A stretch of DNA of 10,088 bases, taken from the NCBI GenBank assembly GCA_937925595.1, contig CALALQ010000192.1, positions 1 through 10,088 on the forward strand. The letters run 5' to 3'. Source of the stretch: an uncultured Demequina sp. (GTDB lineage: Bacteria; Actinomycetota; Actinomycetes; Actinomycetales; Demequinaceae). Shown here in pieces: positions 1 through 7,055 of this stretch. The notes under the pieces were generated by a model. It did no database searches, was not told the DNA's origin, and saw nothing but the letters and a program-made list of their open reading frames with translations. The translations under genes and the position numbers were made by a program. The stretch's first letter is position 1; the number at the start of each line of letters is the position of its first letter.

Positions 1-447
1 CTCGCCGGTCGCGACGTAGGCCTCGATCTCCTCGTCGCTGAGATCGGCGAAGTGCACGGTCGTAGAACTCGTGGCGCCAAGCGTTCCGCCGGTGCCCTGG
101 TCGCGGTCGTCCACGAGCCAGTGGCCGGTGTGGAGCACTCCGGTGTTGCCGCGCATTCTGCGCCAGCGCTCGATCGCGGTGGACGCATCCCCGGGCTTGC
201 CGACCACGTGGCCGCCGAACTCAAGCATCGAATCGCAGCCCAGCACGATTGCGTCGGTCTCGTGGCTCCTTGCCACCTCTTCGGCCTTGGCGCGCGCGAG
301 GGCGAGCACAGCGTCGGCCGCGGGAAGGTCGCCCGCCGCGGCAAGCACGGCGTCTTCATCGACGTGGGAGACGATGACGCGCGGCTCTACGCCTGCTGCG
401 CGGAGGGTGGTGAGGCGGGCGGGGGATTGGGACGCGAGCACGAGCAT
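1..447 (-). CDS. maf: Maf-family nucleoside triphosphate pyrophosphatase (C-terminus cut by window edge)
   Basis: Reading leftward from the ATG at 445-447, 149 codons stay open to the window edge. The protein starts MLVLASQSPARL, the Maf nucleotide-binding signature (S-x-S-P-x-R at residues 6-11). A GCDS motif with the presumed catalytic/metal Asp72 follows, and then VVGKP with Lys84, the usual Maf core. A region RWRRMRG...VLHTGH (94-109) is typical of actinobacterial members. Maf proteins hydrolyse non-canonical or modified NTPs (dTTP/UTP/methylated nucleotides) to NMP plus PPi in the cytoplasm as house-cleaning enzymes. The full family length is about 190-220 aa, so roughly a quarter is missing off the edge. 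The start follows from the SxSPxR position at the extreme N-terminus. No Shine-Dalgarno precedes it; a TAGGCT -10-like box sits exactly where a leaderless transcript would need it. The substrate subtype cannot be assigned here. Confidence 0.9.
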   Translation of the reverse strand, partial: MLVLASQSPARLTTLRAAGVEPRVIVSHVDEDAVLAAAGDLPAADAVLALARAKAEEVARSHETDAIVLGCDSMLEFGGHVVGKPGDASTAIERWRRMRGNTGVLHTGHWLVDDRDQGTGGTLGATSSTTVHFADLSDEEIEAYVATGE

Positions 448-453
448 GTCGCG

Positions 454-459
454 AGCCTA
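454..459 (-). promoter_or_regulatory. -10-like box for leaderless maf transcript
   Basis: On the minus strand the hexamer TAGGCT (TANNNT pattern) ends seven bases before the A of the maf ATG, so the predicted +1 is the start codon itself. No convincing -35 box lies 16-18 bp upstream. This fits the leaderless-mRNA habit of actinobacteria but is inferred from spacing alone. Confidence 0.35.
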
Positions 460-488
460 ACTGGCGACACGGGACCCGAGCGCCGTAG

Positions 489-547
489 TGGGACATGAGG
501 TCCGGCTCTCGCGGATCTCGGTCTCTCAATGGGACTTGAGGTCCGGC
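489..547. repeat. Two direct copies of an 18-bp dyad motif, 41 bp apart
   Basis: TGGGACATGAGGTCCGGC at 489-506 recurs as TGGGACTTGAGGTCCGGC at 530-547, with 17 of 18 bases identical. Each copy has an internal dyad GGACnTGAnGTCC. The 41-bp offset is close to four helical turns, so both would face the same side of the DNA. They lie upstream of maf (about 40 and 80 bp before its start) and downstream of the ABC operon. A two-site operator is one reading. The half-sites resemble the GGGAC...GTCC arms of DevR/DosR-type boxes but do not match that consensus well, so no regulator is assigned. No terminator-like hairpin with a T-run is visible in this gap. Confidence 0.5.
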
Positions 548-577
548 GGTGTCCTCTGCCGCGCGCTCAGCCCGCAG

Positions 578-2362
578 TTAGGAGTACTGCTTCGCCTGGA
601 GCTTGTAGAGGTCCGCGTACAGGCCGCCGTGCGCCACCAGTTCATCGTGCGAGCCGGACTCCACGATGCGCCCGTCTCCCACGACGAGGATCGTGTCCGC
701 CATGCGCACCGTGGAGAAGCGGTGCGAGACCAGCACTGTGATCGCTCCGGTGCGCTGTGCCACGCGGCGAGCACCGAGCGCGTACTGCTCGAACAGGTTG
801 TGCTCCGCCTGCGCGTCGAGCGCAGAGGTGGGCTCGTCAAGAAGCAGCAGCAGGGGAGCCTCGCGCATCATGGCGCGGCCCAGCGCGAGCTTCTGCCACT
901 GGCCGCCGCTGAGGTCAGTGCCGCCGAGGTTCGACTTGCCGAGCACCGTCTCGAGGCCATCGGTCAGACGGCGCATGACGTCATCCGCCCGCGCGCGCTG
1001 CAGTGCGCCGGTGACGGCCTCGGGGTCGTCGATCTGCGGCAGGTCGCCGATGCCCACGGTCTGCTGCGCGGTGAACTCGAGTCGCGCGAAATCCTGGAAT
1101 CCCGCTGAGATGCGGGACCGCCACTCGTCGACGGGCATGCGGCGCAGTTCGGTGCCGTCCACTTCGATGCTCCCCGAGTTGGGGTCATAGAAGCGGCACA
1201 GCAGCTTGATGAGCGTGGACTTGCCTGCGCCGTTCTCACCGACGATGGCCACGGTGGAGCCAGCAGGAATGTGCAGGTCAACGTGCTCGAGCACCGGCTG
1301 GCTGGTTCCGGGGTACGTGAAGGTGACGTCAGACAGGGTGATGCCGTCTCGCAGCGCTTGGGGCACCTCCTTGTCCGGCTCTGCCCCTTGTTGGTCGGCG
1401 ACCACGCCGCGCATCCAGCGGATCTCCGCGAACATCGACGACGTGCGCTGGAGGCCCTGAAGCATGGTGACCGCAGCGGTGACCTGCTGGTTCACCTGCG
1501 CGGCGAGCGTGATGACCATGAGTACGGAGCCGACCGTCGCGTGCCCCTGGACCGCATCGCGAAGGACAAGCAGCGTGGCGCCCACGTACGCCACAGCGAA
1601 GAAGATCTGCCCGGCAGCGCGCAGCCATGCCGCCCTGTACTCGCCGCGCATCTCGAAGCGAGAGGCGGTCTCCCAGGACTCCTGCTGGCGCCGGCGAACC
1701 TCGTTCTCGAGGCCGCACGTGCGCACTTCTTTGACGGGGCCCGCGTCCGCGAGCAGCCCGAACAGGTGGTTGGCCTGCCGTGTCGCAGGCGCCCCAGCCG
1801 CGCGCCCAGCCTTGGCGACCGCCTCCGCCTTTCGGCCCAAGAGGAGCGGGGGAATGGCGGCGAACGGCAGCAGCAGCAGCCACGGCGACAGCGTCGCCAG
1901 AAGCGCACCCGTCACGGCTAGCGCCACGACGATCGCAACTCCGCCGTACAGAGTCGAGACGGTGCCCCACGAAGCGCGATCCGCCTCGCGCCGGACGTAC
2001 GCCACACGGTCCGCATAGTCGGCCCGCTCGTGATGCTCGAGGCCCACAGAGCCGTTCGACAGCTTGCCCACCTCTCGCTCGATGAGCGCGGCCATGTCCT
2101 CGGCGGTCTTGAAGTAGAAGATGTGCGCGAAGTGCTCTGCGGTGAGCGCGATGATCGCGAGCACGGCGACGATGACCGCCCACAGCACAGCGGTGCGCGC
2201 CTCTCCCGCGAGCGCGTCGTCGACGATGTTGCGCAGCCCAACGGCCGCAATCGGCATAGCGAGCGGCGCGACCATCATGAGGCCGAAGCCCATGATGAAG
2301 TTCAGTCGGCCGGCCCTCCACGCGAACAGGGCGGTGTCGCGCATTCCCTTGAGCAAGTCCAT
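578..2362 (-). CDS. ABC exporter half-transporter A (permease-ATPase fusion)
   Basis: This 594-aa half-transporter has an N-terminal membrane domain with about six helices (roughly 21-45, 57-78, 138-158, 160-177, 252-268, 276-298), then a nucleotide-binding domain. The NBD shows Walker A GENGAGKST (375-383), Q-loop Gln423 in GFQDF, signature LSGGQ (484-488), Walker B ending LLLDE (Glu510) and H-loop His547 in SHRFS. All catalytic residues are present, so the site looks ATPase-competent. There is no C39 peptidase domain. The ATG overlaps the stop of the upstream half-transporter by one base (TAATG), indicating translational coupling and probably a heterodimer. The GFQDF...LSGGQWQK pattern is common in exporters of peptides, lipids or drugs, but substrate cannot be read from sequence. 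Position next to secreted-protein genes suggests an envelope role (inference). Confidence 0.93.
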   Translation of the reverse strand: MDLLKGMRDTALFAWRAGRLNFIMGFGLMMVAPLAMPIAAVGLRNIVDDALAGEARTAVLWAVIVAVLAIIALTAEHFAHIFYFKTAEDMAALIEREVGKLSNGSVGLEHHERADYADRVAYVRREADRASWGTVSTLYGGVAIVVALAVTGALLATLSPWLLLLPFAAIPPLLLGRKAEAVAKAGRAAGAPATRQANHLFGLLADAGPVKEVRTCGLENEVRRRQQESWETASRFEMRGEYRAAWLRAAGQIFFAVAYVGATLLVLRDAVQGHATVGSVLMVITLAAQVNQQVTAAVTMLQGLQRTSSMFAEIRWMRGVVADQQGAEPDKEVPQALRDGITLSDVTFTYPGTSQPVLEHVDLHIPAGSTVAIVGENGAGKSTLIKLLCRFYDPNSGSIEVDGTELRRMPVDEWRSRISAGFQDFARLEFTAQQTVGIGDLPQIDDPEAVTGALQRARADDVMRRLTDGLETVLGKSNLGGTDLSGGQWQKLALGRAMMREAPLLLLLDEPTSALDAQAEHNLFEQYALGARRVAQRTGAITVLVSHRFSTVRMADTILVVGDGRIVESGSHDELVAHGGLYADLYKLQAKQYS

Positions 2363-4302
2363 TACGCCCCCTCCATGACTTCCGCATCGGCGTCGTCGTC
2401 GGCATCGAGACCCTCGCGGAACCGTCGCGCCTGCAACTCAAACAGTCGCCGGTAGCGCGAGTCTGCTGCCATCAATTCGTGGTGCGCGCCGGACTCAACG
2501 ACGCGACCCTCCTCGACGACCACGATGTGGTCGGCTCGCCGCACGGAGCTGAACCGGTGCGAAATGAGCACTGTGGTCAGTCCCTTGGTGAGCTCGACGA
2601 ACTGGTCGAAGAACTCCGCCTCTGCGCGCACGTCGAGCGCCGCCGTCGGCTCGTCGAGAACCAGCACGCGCGCGCCCTTGTCGACCGCATAGAGCGACCG
2701 CGCGATCGCCACGCGCTGCCACTGCCCACCACTGAGGTCGATGCCGTCCTCGTACGCCCTGGCGAGGATCGTGTCCAAGCCCTTGGGAGCGTCGGCGAGG
2801 GTCTCGAGCATGCCGGTCTTTGCGGCCGCAGCCTCAATTGCCGCGCGATCCGCTGGCTCGAAGGCGGCGCCCATCGCGATGTTGTCGGCTGCGGTGAACT
2901 CGTAGCGCACGAAGTCCTGGAAGACCACGCTGAGCGTGCGCCGCCATTCGGTGAGTTCGATGTCCGCGATGTTCACGCCATCCACGTAGATGCCGCCCTG
3001 GGTGGGCTCGTATAGCCGGGCGAGGAGCTTCATGAGCGTTGTCTTGCCCGCGCCGTTGACGCCAACAATGGCGGTGGTGAGCCCCGCCTCTAGCGTGAGG
3101 TTCAGCCCGGAGAACACCGCTTCCCTCGCTCCCGGGTACGAAAAGTGCAGGTCGCGGAACTCGATGGACCGCACGGGCGCATCGGGGGGCAGCTGTCCCG
3201 TCCCTCGCGGCGCCGTGTCGGCAGCCACCACCGCCCGCTCAACCTCGCGAATCGCGGTGAGCGCGTTCATTCCGAACTGGGTCGACGTGTCCGACTCCGG
3301 GTAGTCCCGCGCGAGCATGAGCGCGCCAAGGAGTGCCTGAAGCCCCAGCGTGAACTGGGTCAGCGTCATTACGCCCGACGCTAGCTGTCCGGCGTCGGTT
3401 CCGGTTCCGGCGGCGCGGGTCGTCAGGGAGACGAGCGCCCACAGGATTGCGACCAGGGCAATCGCCGTGTAGACGAGGTAGGGCTTGAAGTAGATGCGCC
3501 TGCGCTCCCGATCGACGGGATCGGCGAAAGCGTGGTGGGCGACTTCGTGTCGCTTGGTAACCCACGGCATGGAGCCGAAGACGCGGATCTCCTTCGATGC
3601 GAGGGGCCCCATCGACAAGTCGCGGAAGTACAGCAGTCGCCTGCGCAGGTGGCCGTTGGTCGCCCACAGCCGCGAGTAGGCGCGAAGTCCACCACGGTTG
3701 CCTGTGCGCAGCACCAGGATTCCTACGGTCATCGCGATCGCGATCCACGGTCCAAGCAGTATCCACACGATGACGAGCAGGCCCACGAGTTGCGTGTAGC
3801 GAGCGAAGAGGTAGAGCATGCCGGCGACCGCGTTGCCAGGGGTGTGCCAGTTGTTCTCGAAGCGCATTCGCGCCTCGGAGAACGTCGACAGCACCTCGCC
3901 ATCCTCGAGCGCGGCGATGCCAACGGAGCCAGTCACGGCCGCGACGGCCTGGTCGCGGACGGCTCCGTCGACGTGGCGCTGCACCGCCAGTCCCACCATG
4001 TGCTGTACCGGAGCGAGGATCTGCGTGACGACGAACGCCCCGGCGGCAATGAGAAACAGCCGCACCACCTGATCCCACGGCGCGGATCCGACGCCCCCAG
4101 CCACGGCGTCGGGCACATGGCCGATCATCGCGGAGGTGGTGACCATGAAGACAAGCGGGAGGGCGCCGAGCACCAGGCTCACCGCGATCAGGCCGGTCAC
4201 TCGCCCCCAGCCGGCGAGTGGCATGATGCGCCAAATGCGCAGGCGAGCGAGCACCGCGCCGTCCCAATAGGCAGCGACGCGTGACTGAGGTGTTGTGGGC
4301 AC
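2362..4302 (-). CDS. ABC exporter half-transporter B (permease-ATPase fusion)
   Basis: This is a 646-aa partner half-transporter. The membrane domain covers residues 1-340, with clear hydrophobic stretches near 35-60, 77-96, 177-200, 275-295 and 307-330. The NBD has Walker A GVNGAGKTT (414-422), Q-loop Gln462 in VFQDF, LSGGQ (523-527), Walker B VLVLDE (Glu551) and His582 in SHRFS. The C-terminal tail is acidic (DADDDADAE). I chose GTG at 4300-4302 because a second, truncated copy of this gene's 5' end (7918-8013) has GTG-CCC at the equivalent position. An in-frame TTG at 4330-4332 would add ten residues but has no Shine-Dalgarno. It is first in the two-gene operon, its stop overlaps the next ATG, and it is divergent from the Ig-repeat genes. 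Both partners have complete ATPase motifs, unlike heterodimers with one degenerate site. Substrate is unknown. Confidence 0.92.
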   Translation of the reverse strand: MPTTPQSRVAAYWDGAVLARLRIWRIMPLAGWGRVTGLIAVSLVLGALPLVFMVTTSAMIGHVPDAVAGGVGSAPWDQVVRLFLIAAGAFVVTQILAPVQHMVGLAVQRHVDGAVRDQAVAAVTGSVGIAALEDGEVLSTFSEARMRFENNWHTPGNAVAGMLYLFARYTQLVGLLVIVWILLGPWIAIAMTVGILVLRTGNRGGLRAYSRLWATNGHLRRRLLYFRDLSMGPLASKEIRVFGSMPWVTKRHEVAHHAFADPVDRERRRIYFKPYLVYTAIALVAILWALVSLTTRAAGTGTDAGQLASGVMTLTQFTLGLQALLGALMLARDYPESDTSTQFGMNALTAIREVERAVVAADTAPRGTGQLPPDAPVRSIEFRDLHFSYPGAREAVFSGLNLTLEAGLTTAIVGVNGAGKTTLMKLLARLYEPTQGGIYVDGVNIADIELTEWRRTLSVVFQDFVRYEFTAADNIAMGAAFEPADRAAIEAAAAKTGMLETLADAPKGLDTILARAYEDGIDLSGGQWQRVAIARSLYAVDKGARVLVLDEPTAALDVRAEAEFFDQFVELTKGLTTVLISHRFSSVRRADHIVVVEEGRVVESGAHHELMAADSRYRRLFELQARRFREGLDADDDADAEVMEGA

Positions 4303-4366
4303 GCTTCTCAAGGTAGTGCGCGGGTCTGACAAGCGGGAGGGGGTAGGCCCAGATAGTCGTAACGAT

Positions 4367-4395
4367 TTGACCGCTACGCGTCGAAACGGTTTGAT
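4367..4395 (+). promoter_or_regulatory. Predicted sigma-70-type promoter upstream of the relict and Ig-repeat gene
   Basis: TTGACC (4367-4372), a 17-bp spacer and TTTGAT (4390-4395) match the -35/-10 consensus at 5/6 and 4/6 positions. The equivalent pair is kept in the second copy (8159-8188) with an 18-bp spacer. The predicted +1 near 4402 falls inside the CRP-type palindrome, which would make that site act as a repressor operator at this promoter. Confidence 0.45.
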
Positions 4396-4413
4396 GTGTG
4401 ACGTCCGTCACAC
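4396..4413. promoter_or_regulatory. CRP/GlxR-type palindromic operator, copy 1
   Basis: GTGTGACGTCCGTCACAC is a perfect inverted repeat (8-bp arms, 2-bp centre) and contains TGTGA-N6-TCACA, the consensus bound by CRP/GlxR-type cAMP receptor proteins. It recurs with one changed base at 8189-8206, and the flanks are also conserved (TTTGCTGTCTACCAGCC follows both). Relative to a weak TACCAG box at 4434-4439, its centre would lie at -41.5, the class II activator position. Relative to TTGACC/TTTGAT it would sit on +1 and repress. Sequence alone does not decide between these. Confidence 0.65.
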
Positions 4414-4458
4414 GCTGACGGCCGTTTGCTGTCTACCAGCCATGTACGGGGAGGGATC

Positions 4459-4662
4459 GTGTCGGATCACGCGCGCGCCGCCACTCCGGCGACCTATTGG
4501 CACCTGTGGTACCGCAACGGCATCGCAGTGGGCGGCGCCGTGGCCCCCACCGATGTCTGGTGGGGGGCCGACGCTGGCAAGAGCATCACTGTCAAAGTCA
4601 CCCGGTTGCGGGACGGGTACAACGCAACGCAGGTGACATCAGCGGCCCTGGCCATGCCATAG
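4459..4662 (+). pseudogene. Internally deleted relict of a secreted Ig-repeat protein (67-codon mini-ORF)
   Basis: A strong Shine-Dalgarno GGGGAGGG (4448-4455) precedes GTG at 4459, the same leader arrangement as the intact paralogue at 8255. The ORF starts (V/M)SDHARAATPA, resembling MSDRVHATTSP of the next gene. After about 12 residues it jumps into the second half of an Ig-like repeat: a WYRNG motif, then ADAGKSITVKVT and a GY...TS ending, closing in a TAG at 4660-4662. There is no hydrophobic signal segment, no N-terminal domain and no complete repeat. The simplest reading is a large in-frame deletion that removed nearly the whole of a former family member. The promoter and SD still look functional, so a small cytoplasmic peptide could be made. 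It could have a role, but I see no sign of one. The gene at 4719 probably depends on transcription through it. Confidence 0.7.
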
Positions 4663-4706
4663 CTCCACGGAAATCCGAAAATCTGCCACCGACATCCACT
4701 CTTGTC

Positions 4707-4714
4707 AAAGGAGG
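4707..4714 (+). promoter_or_regulatory. Strong Shine-Dalgarno deciding the 4719 start
   Basis: AAAGGAGG lies four bases before the ATG at 4719-4721. It decides this start over the open reading frame that continues 74 codons upstream to 4497, and the signal peptide begins right after it. The 56-bp gap from the relict's stop contains no CRP-type palindrome and no clear promoter. Confidence 0.8.
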
Positions 4715-4718
4715 AACC

Positions 4719-7055
4719 ATGTCCGATCGCGTACATGCCACCACATCGCCACTGCTGAGAACGGCCGTCGCCGTCATGACGATGCTCGCGATCGCGCTCG
4801 CCACGGTGACGGCCGCAGCGCCCGAAGCTAGGGCGGCGGGGCCGTACACCTTGAGCGGGGCCGTGACGTTCGCACCGGGCTACGGCTCGAGCGACCTGAG
4901 TTCGGTGTTCAACGTTGTGAAGGTTGAGAGCACCACGAGTCCCGCCAATTACTTGGGCCGGTACGACGACAAGACGGGCCGCTGGACGGTGGACAACGTG
5001 CCTGAGGGCACGTACACGGTGAAGATTGACCCGAGTTGGATAAGTCCGCTTGGCATGGAGTACTTCCCTGGTGTGCCGGTGCGCGACCAAGCGACCGTGG
5101 TGACTGTCACGGGCGACCGCAACAACATCGACTTCACTCTTGAGCCCAAGATTGAGAACCCCACCACGTGGCCCCGGATTTTCCGTGGCGCCAGCGAAGC
5201 CTTCTTTCTGGCCGTTGGTGACACGCTGCGGATCGAGGCTCCGGTGTTCCCATTCGAGACAACGCTTGTCGGCTACCGCTGGTACCGCGACGGCGAACTG
5301 ATTCCGGGCGCGGTGGGCCAGGAGTACACCCTGACGGTTGCGGAACTGGGCAAGGAGATCGCCGTCGGCTACATCGCGGCTCGCACCGGCTACACCCCAC
5401 GTGAGTTCAGGGAAGAGAACATCTTCGAAGTGAGCAAGGGCTCCTTCGCGCCCAAGAACGTCACGATTACCGGTGAGGCGCGCGTGGGCAACACGCTGAT
5501 GGCAAGCACCTCCGGCTGGACCCCCACACCGTCATCCTTCACGTGGCGGTGGCAGCGGAATGGTGTTGATATTCCTGGCGCGACAAGCGCCGCCTACACG
5601 CTTACGCCTGCCGACAACGGCACGACTGTCAGGGTCGTCGCCACGGCAAAACTTGAGGGCTACTTCGACGCGGAGCGTTGGGCGTCCTCTCAAGTCAGGG
5701 AAGGCCGGTTCTCGACCGTGCCCACAGTCAGTCTCCCGGCAACGGTCCGCGTCGGCACGCCGGTCGCCGCCAACGTGGAGGGCTCGTGGACGCCCACACC
5801 GGACTCGATCTCCTATCAATGGCTGAGCGATGGTGTGCCCGTCGCTGGCGCGACGAGCCTGACATACACACCCCGCGCCGGGGACTTGAACAAGGCGCTC
5901 GTCGTGAGGGTGACCGCCAAGAAGGGCGCCTACGAGGACCGCTCGGTGAGTTCGGCGAACAAGTGGCCCACCGTGGGCGTGCTTGCGAACTCTGTATTGC
6001 CGTCAATCACTGGAACGCTCAAGCCGGGCGAGACACTCACGGCAAAGCCTGGCACGTGGTCTCCGACCGCGAGTTACACGTATCGCTGGCTGCGCGACGG
6101 CAGCTACATCGACGGCGCCACCTCAAGCAAGTACAAGCTTCCCTCCAATGCTCGCGGAAGCAAGTTCTCTGTGCAGGTCACCGCGACCAAGACGGGCTAT
6201 GGCACCGCCTATCGCACGTCCAACCCTGTCGAGGTGCTACCCCTGTTCACGAAGGCGTCGACGCCCACCATCTCTGGAACCGGCAACAAGGGCTTTACCT
6301 TGAAGGCCAAGCCCGGCACGTGGACGCCCGCGCCGGATGCGCTCTCGTACCAGTGGTACCGCGACGGCAAGGCGATCAGCGGGGCGAAGGCATCGACGTA
6401 CAAGCTCGTCGCCGCCGATAGCGGCAAGAAAATCTCCGTGAAGGTGACGGCGAAGAAGGCCGGCTACGAGACGACGTCCAAGACGTCCGCCAAGAAGAGC
6501 CTCGGCAAGTTCTTCTCCAAGAGCCCTGTGCCCAAGATCTCCGGAACGGCCAAGGTAGGCAAGACGCTCACGGCCAAGGTGGGCACATGGTCGCCTAAGC
6601 CCAGCAAGTTCACGTACCAGTGGTACCGCAATGGCAAGGCAATCTCGAAGGCCACCAAGTCGACGTACAAGGTCAAGGCGGCCGACGCTGGAAAGAAGAT
6701 CACGGTCAAGGTCACGGCCAAGCGGTCCGGTTACGCGACCACCGCCAAGACCTCCGCCGCCAAGACCGTGGCGCTTCAGTCCTTCAAGACCGTGCCCACA
6801 CCCAAGATCACGGGCACCAAAGCGGTTGGTGCGACGCTGAACGTGACTGTGGGCACATGGAGCCCCAAGCCGTCCTCGTACACGTACCAGTGGTATCGGG
6901 GCGGGGTGGCGATAGTCGGCGCCACGGCGAAGACGTACGTGCTGACCGAGGCCGACGCTGGGGCCAAGATCACCGTCAAGGTCACCGGGAAGAAGAGCGG
7001 CTACAAGGCCAAGGCGGTCACGTCGAAGGCCGTGACGATCAAGCCGATCCTGTAA
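4719..7055 (+). CDS. Secreted multi-repeat Ig-like surface protein, paralogue 1
   Basis: This 778-aa protein has a Sec signal peptide: N-region with Arg4 and Arg14, hydrophobic core about 15-33, and likely cleavage after the A-R-A at 37-39. Residues 42-145 resemble a prealbumin/carboxypeptidase-regulatory-like beta domain (YTLSGAVT..., GRWTVDNVPEGTYTVKI). Next come a divergent repeat (150-240) and six clearer Ig-like repeats of 80-90 aa near 245-330, 333-423, 426-508, 514-598, 603-687 and 692-778. The repeat pattern is G-x-x-x-VG-x-x-L...GTW-P-P...Y-W-R-G...GA...Y...AD-GK-I-VKVTAKK-GY...TS. There is no LPXTG motif, C-terminal membrane helix or catalytic motif. Charge rises along the chain: residues 601-690 hold 19 Lys, 2 Arg and one Asp, while 241-330 are close to neutral. 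A non-covalent cell-wall or polyanion-binding role is plausible but inferred. The 3' end overlaps the marR gene tail-to-tail by 17 bp. Confidence 0.88.
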   Translation: MSDRVHATTSPLLRTAVAVMTMLAIALATVTAAAPEARAAGPYTLSGAVTFAPGYGSSDLSSVFNVVKVESTTSPANYLGRYDDKTGRWTVDNVPEGTYTVKIDPSWISPLGMEYFPGVPVRDQATVVTVTGDRNNIDFTLEPKIENPTTWPRIFRGASEAFFLAVGDTLRIEAPVFPFETTLVGYRWYRDGELIPGAVGQEYTLTVAELGKEIAVGYIAARTGYTPREFREENIFEVSKGSFAPKNVTITGEARVGNTLMASTSGWTPTPSSFTWRWQRNGVDIPGATSAAYTLTPADNGTTVRVVATAKLEGYFDAERWASSQVREGRFSTVPTVSLPATVRVGTPVAANVEGSWTPTPDSISYQWLSDGVPVAGATSLTYTPRAGDLNKALVVRVTAKKGAYEDRSVSSANKWPTVGVLANSVLPSITGTLKPGETLTAKPGTWSPTASYTYRWLRDGSYIDGATSSKYKLPSNARGSKFSVQVTATKTGYGTAYRTSNPVEVLPLFTKASTPTISGTGNKGFTLKAKPGTWTPAPDALSYQWYRDGKAISGAKASTYKLVAADSGKKISVKVTAKKAGYETTSKTSAKKSLGKFFSKSPVPKISGTAKVGKTLTAKVGTWSPKPSKFTYQWYRNGKAISKATKSTYKVKAADAGKKITVKVTAKRSGYATTAKTSAAKTVALQSFKTVPTPKITGTKAVGATLNVTVGTWSPKPSSYTYQWYRGGVAIVGATAKTYVLTEADAGAKITVKVTGKKSGYKAKAVTSKAVTIKPIL
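5166..7052 (+). repeat. Tandem Ig-like repeat array in paralogue 1 (seven units)
   Basis: Seven repeats of roughly 80-95 codons are read from the protein pattern. The first is divergent and carries a GYTPREF insertion that is also present in the paralogue. The last three are most alike and lysine-rich. DNA stretches such as the codons for QWYRNGKAI and KISGT are near-identical between units and between the two genes, making them likely recombination substrates. Confidence 0.75.

Noticed and set aside
488..2018. Several plus-strand frames opposite ABC half-transporter A
   Set aside because: They are antisense shadows without recognisable domains or ribosome binding sites.
4303..4332. TTG start at 4332 for ABC half-transporter B
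   Set aside because: No Shine-Dalgarno is present, and the extra ten residues are not supported by the second copy, where GTG-CCC aligns with the GTG at 4302. It is not fully excluded.
3239..4411. 390-aa arginine-rich minus-strand frame inside ABC half-transporter B
   Set aside because: It is an out-of-frame shadow with low-complexity Arg/Pro composition typical of high-GC DNA; the overlapping frame has all ABC motifs.
4497..4718. Open frame extending the Ig-repeat protein 74 codons upstream of 4719
   Set aside because: It overlaps the relict ORF in another frame. AAAGGAGG plus an immediate signal peptide fix the start at 4719.
4719..7055. Covalently sorted (LPXTG) or type I secreted RTX protein
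   Set aside because: No LPXTG motif, C-terminal helix or glycine-rich calcium-binding nonapeptides are present; the Sec signal peptide is clear.
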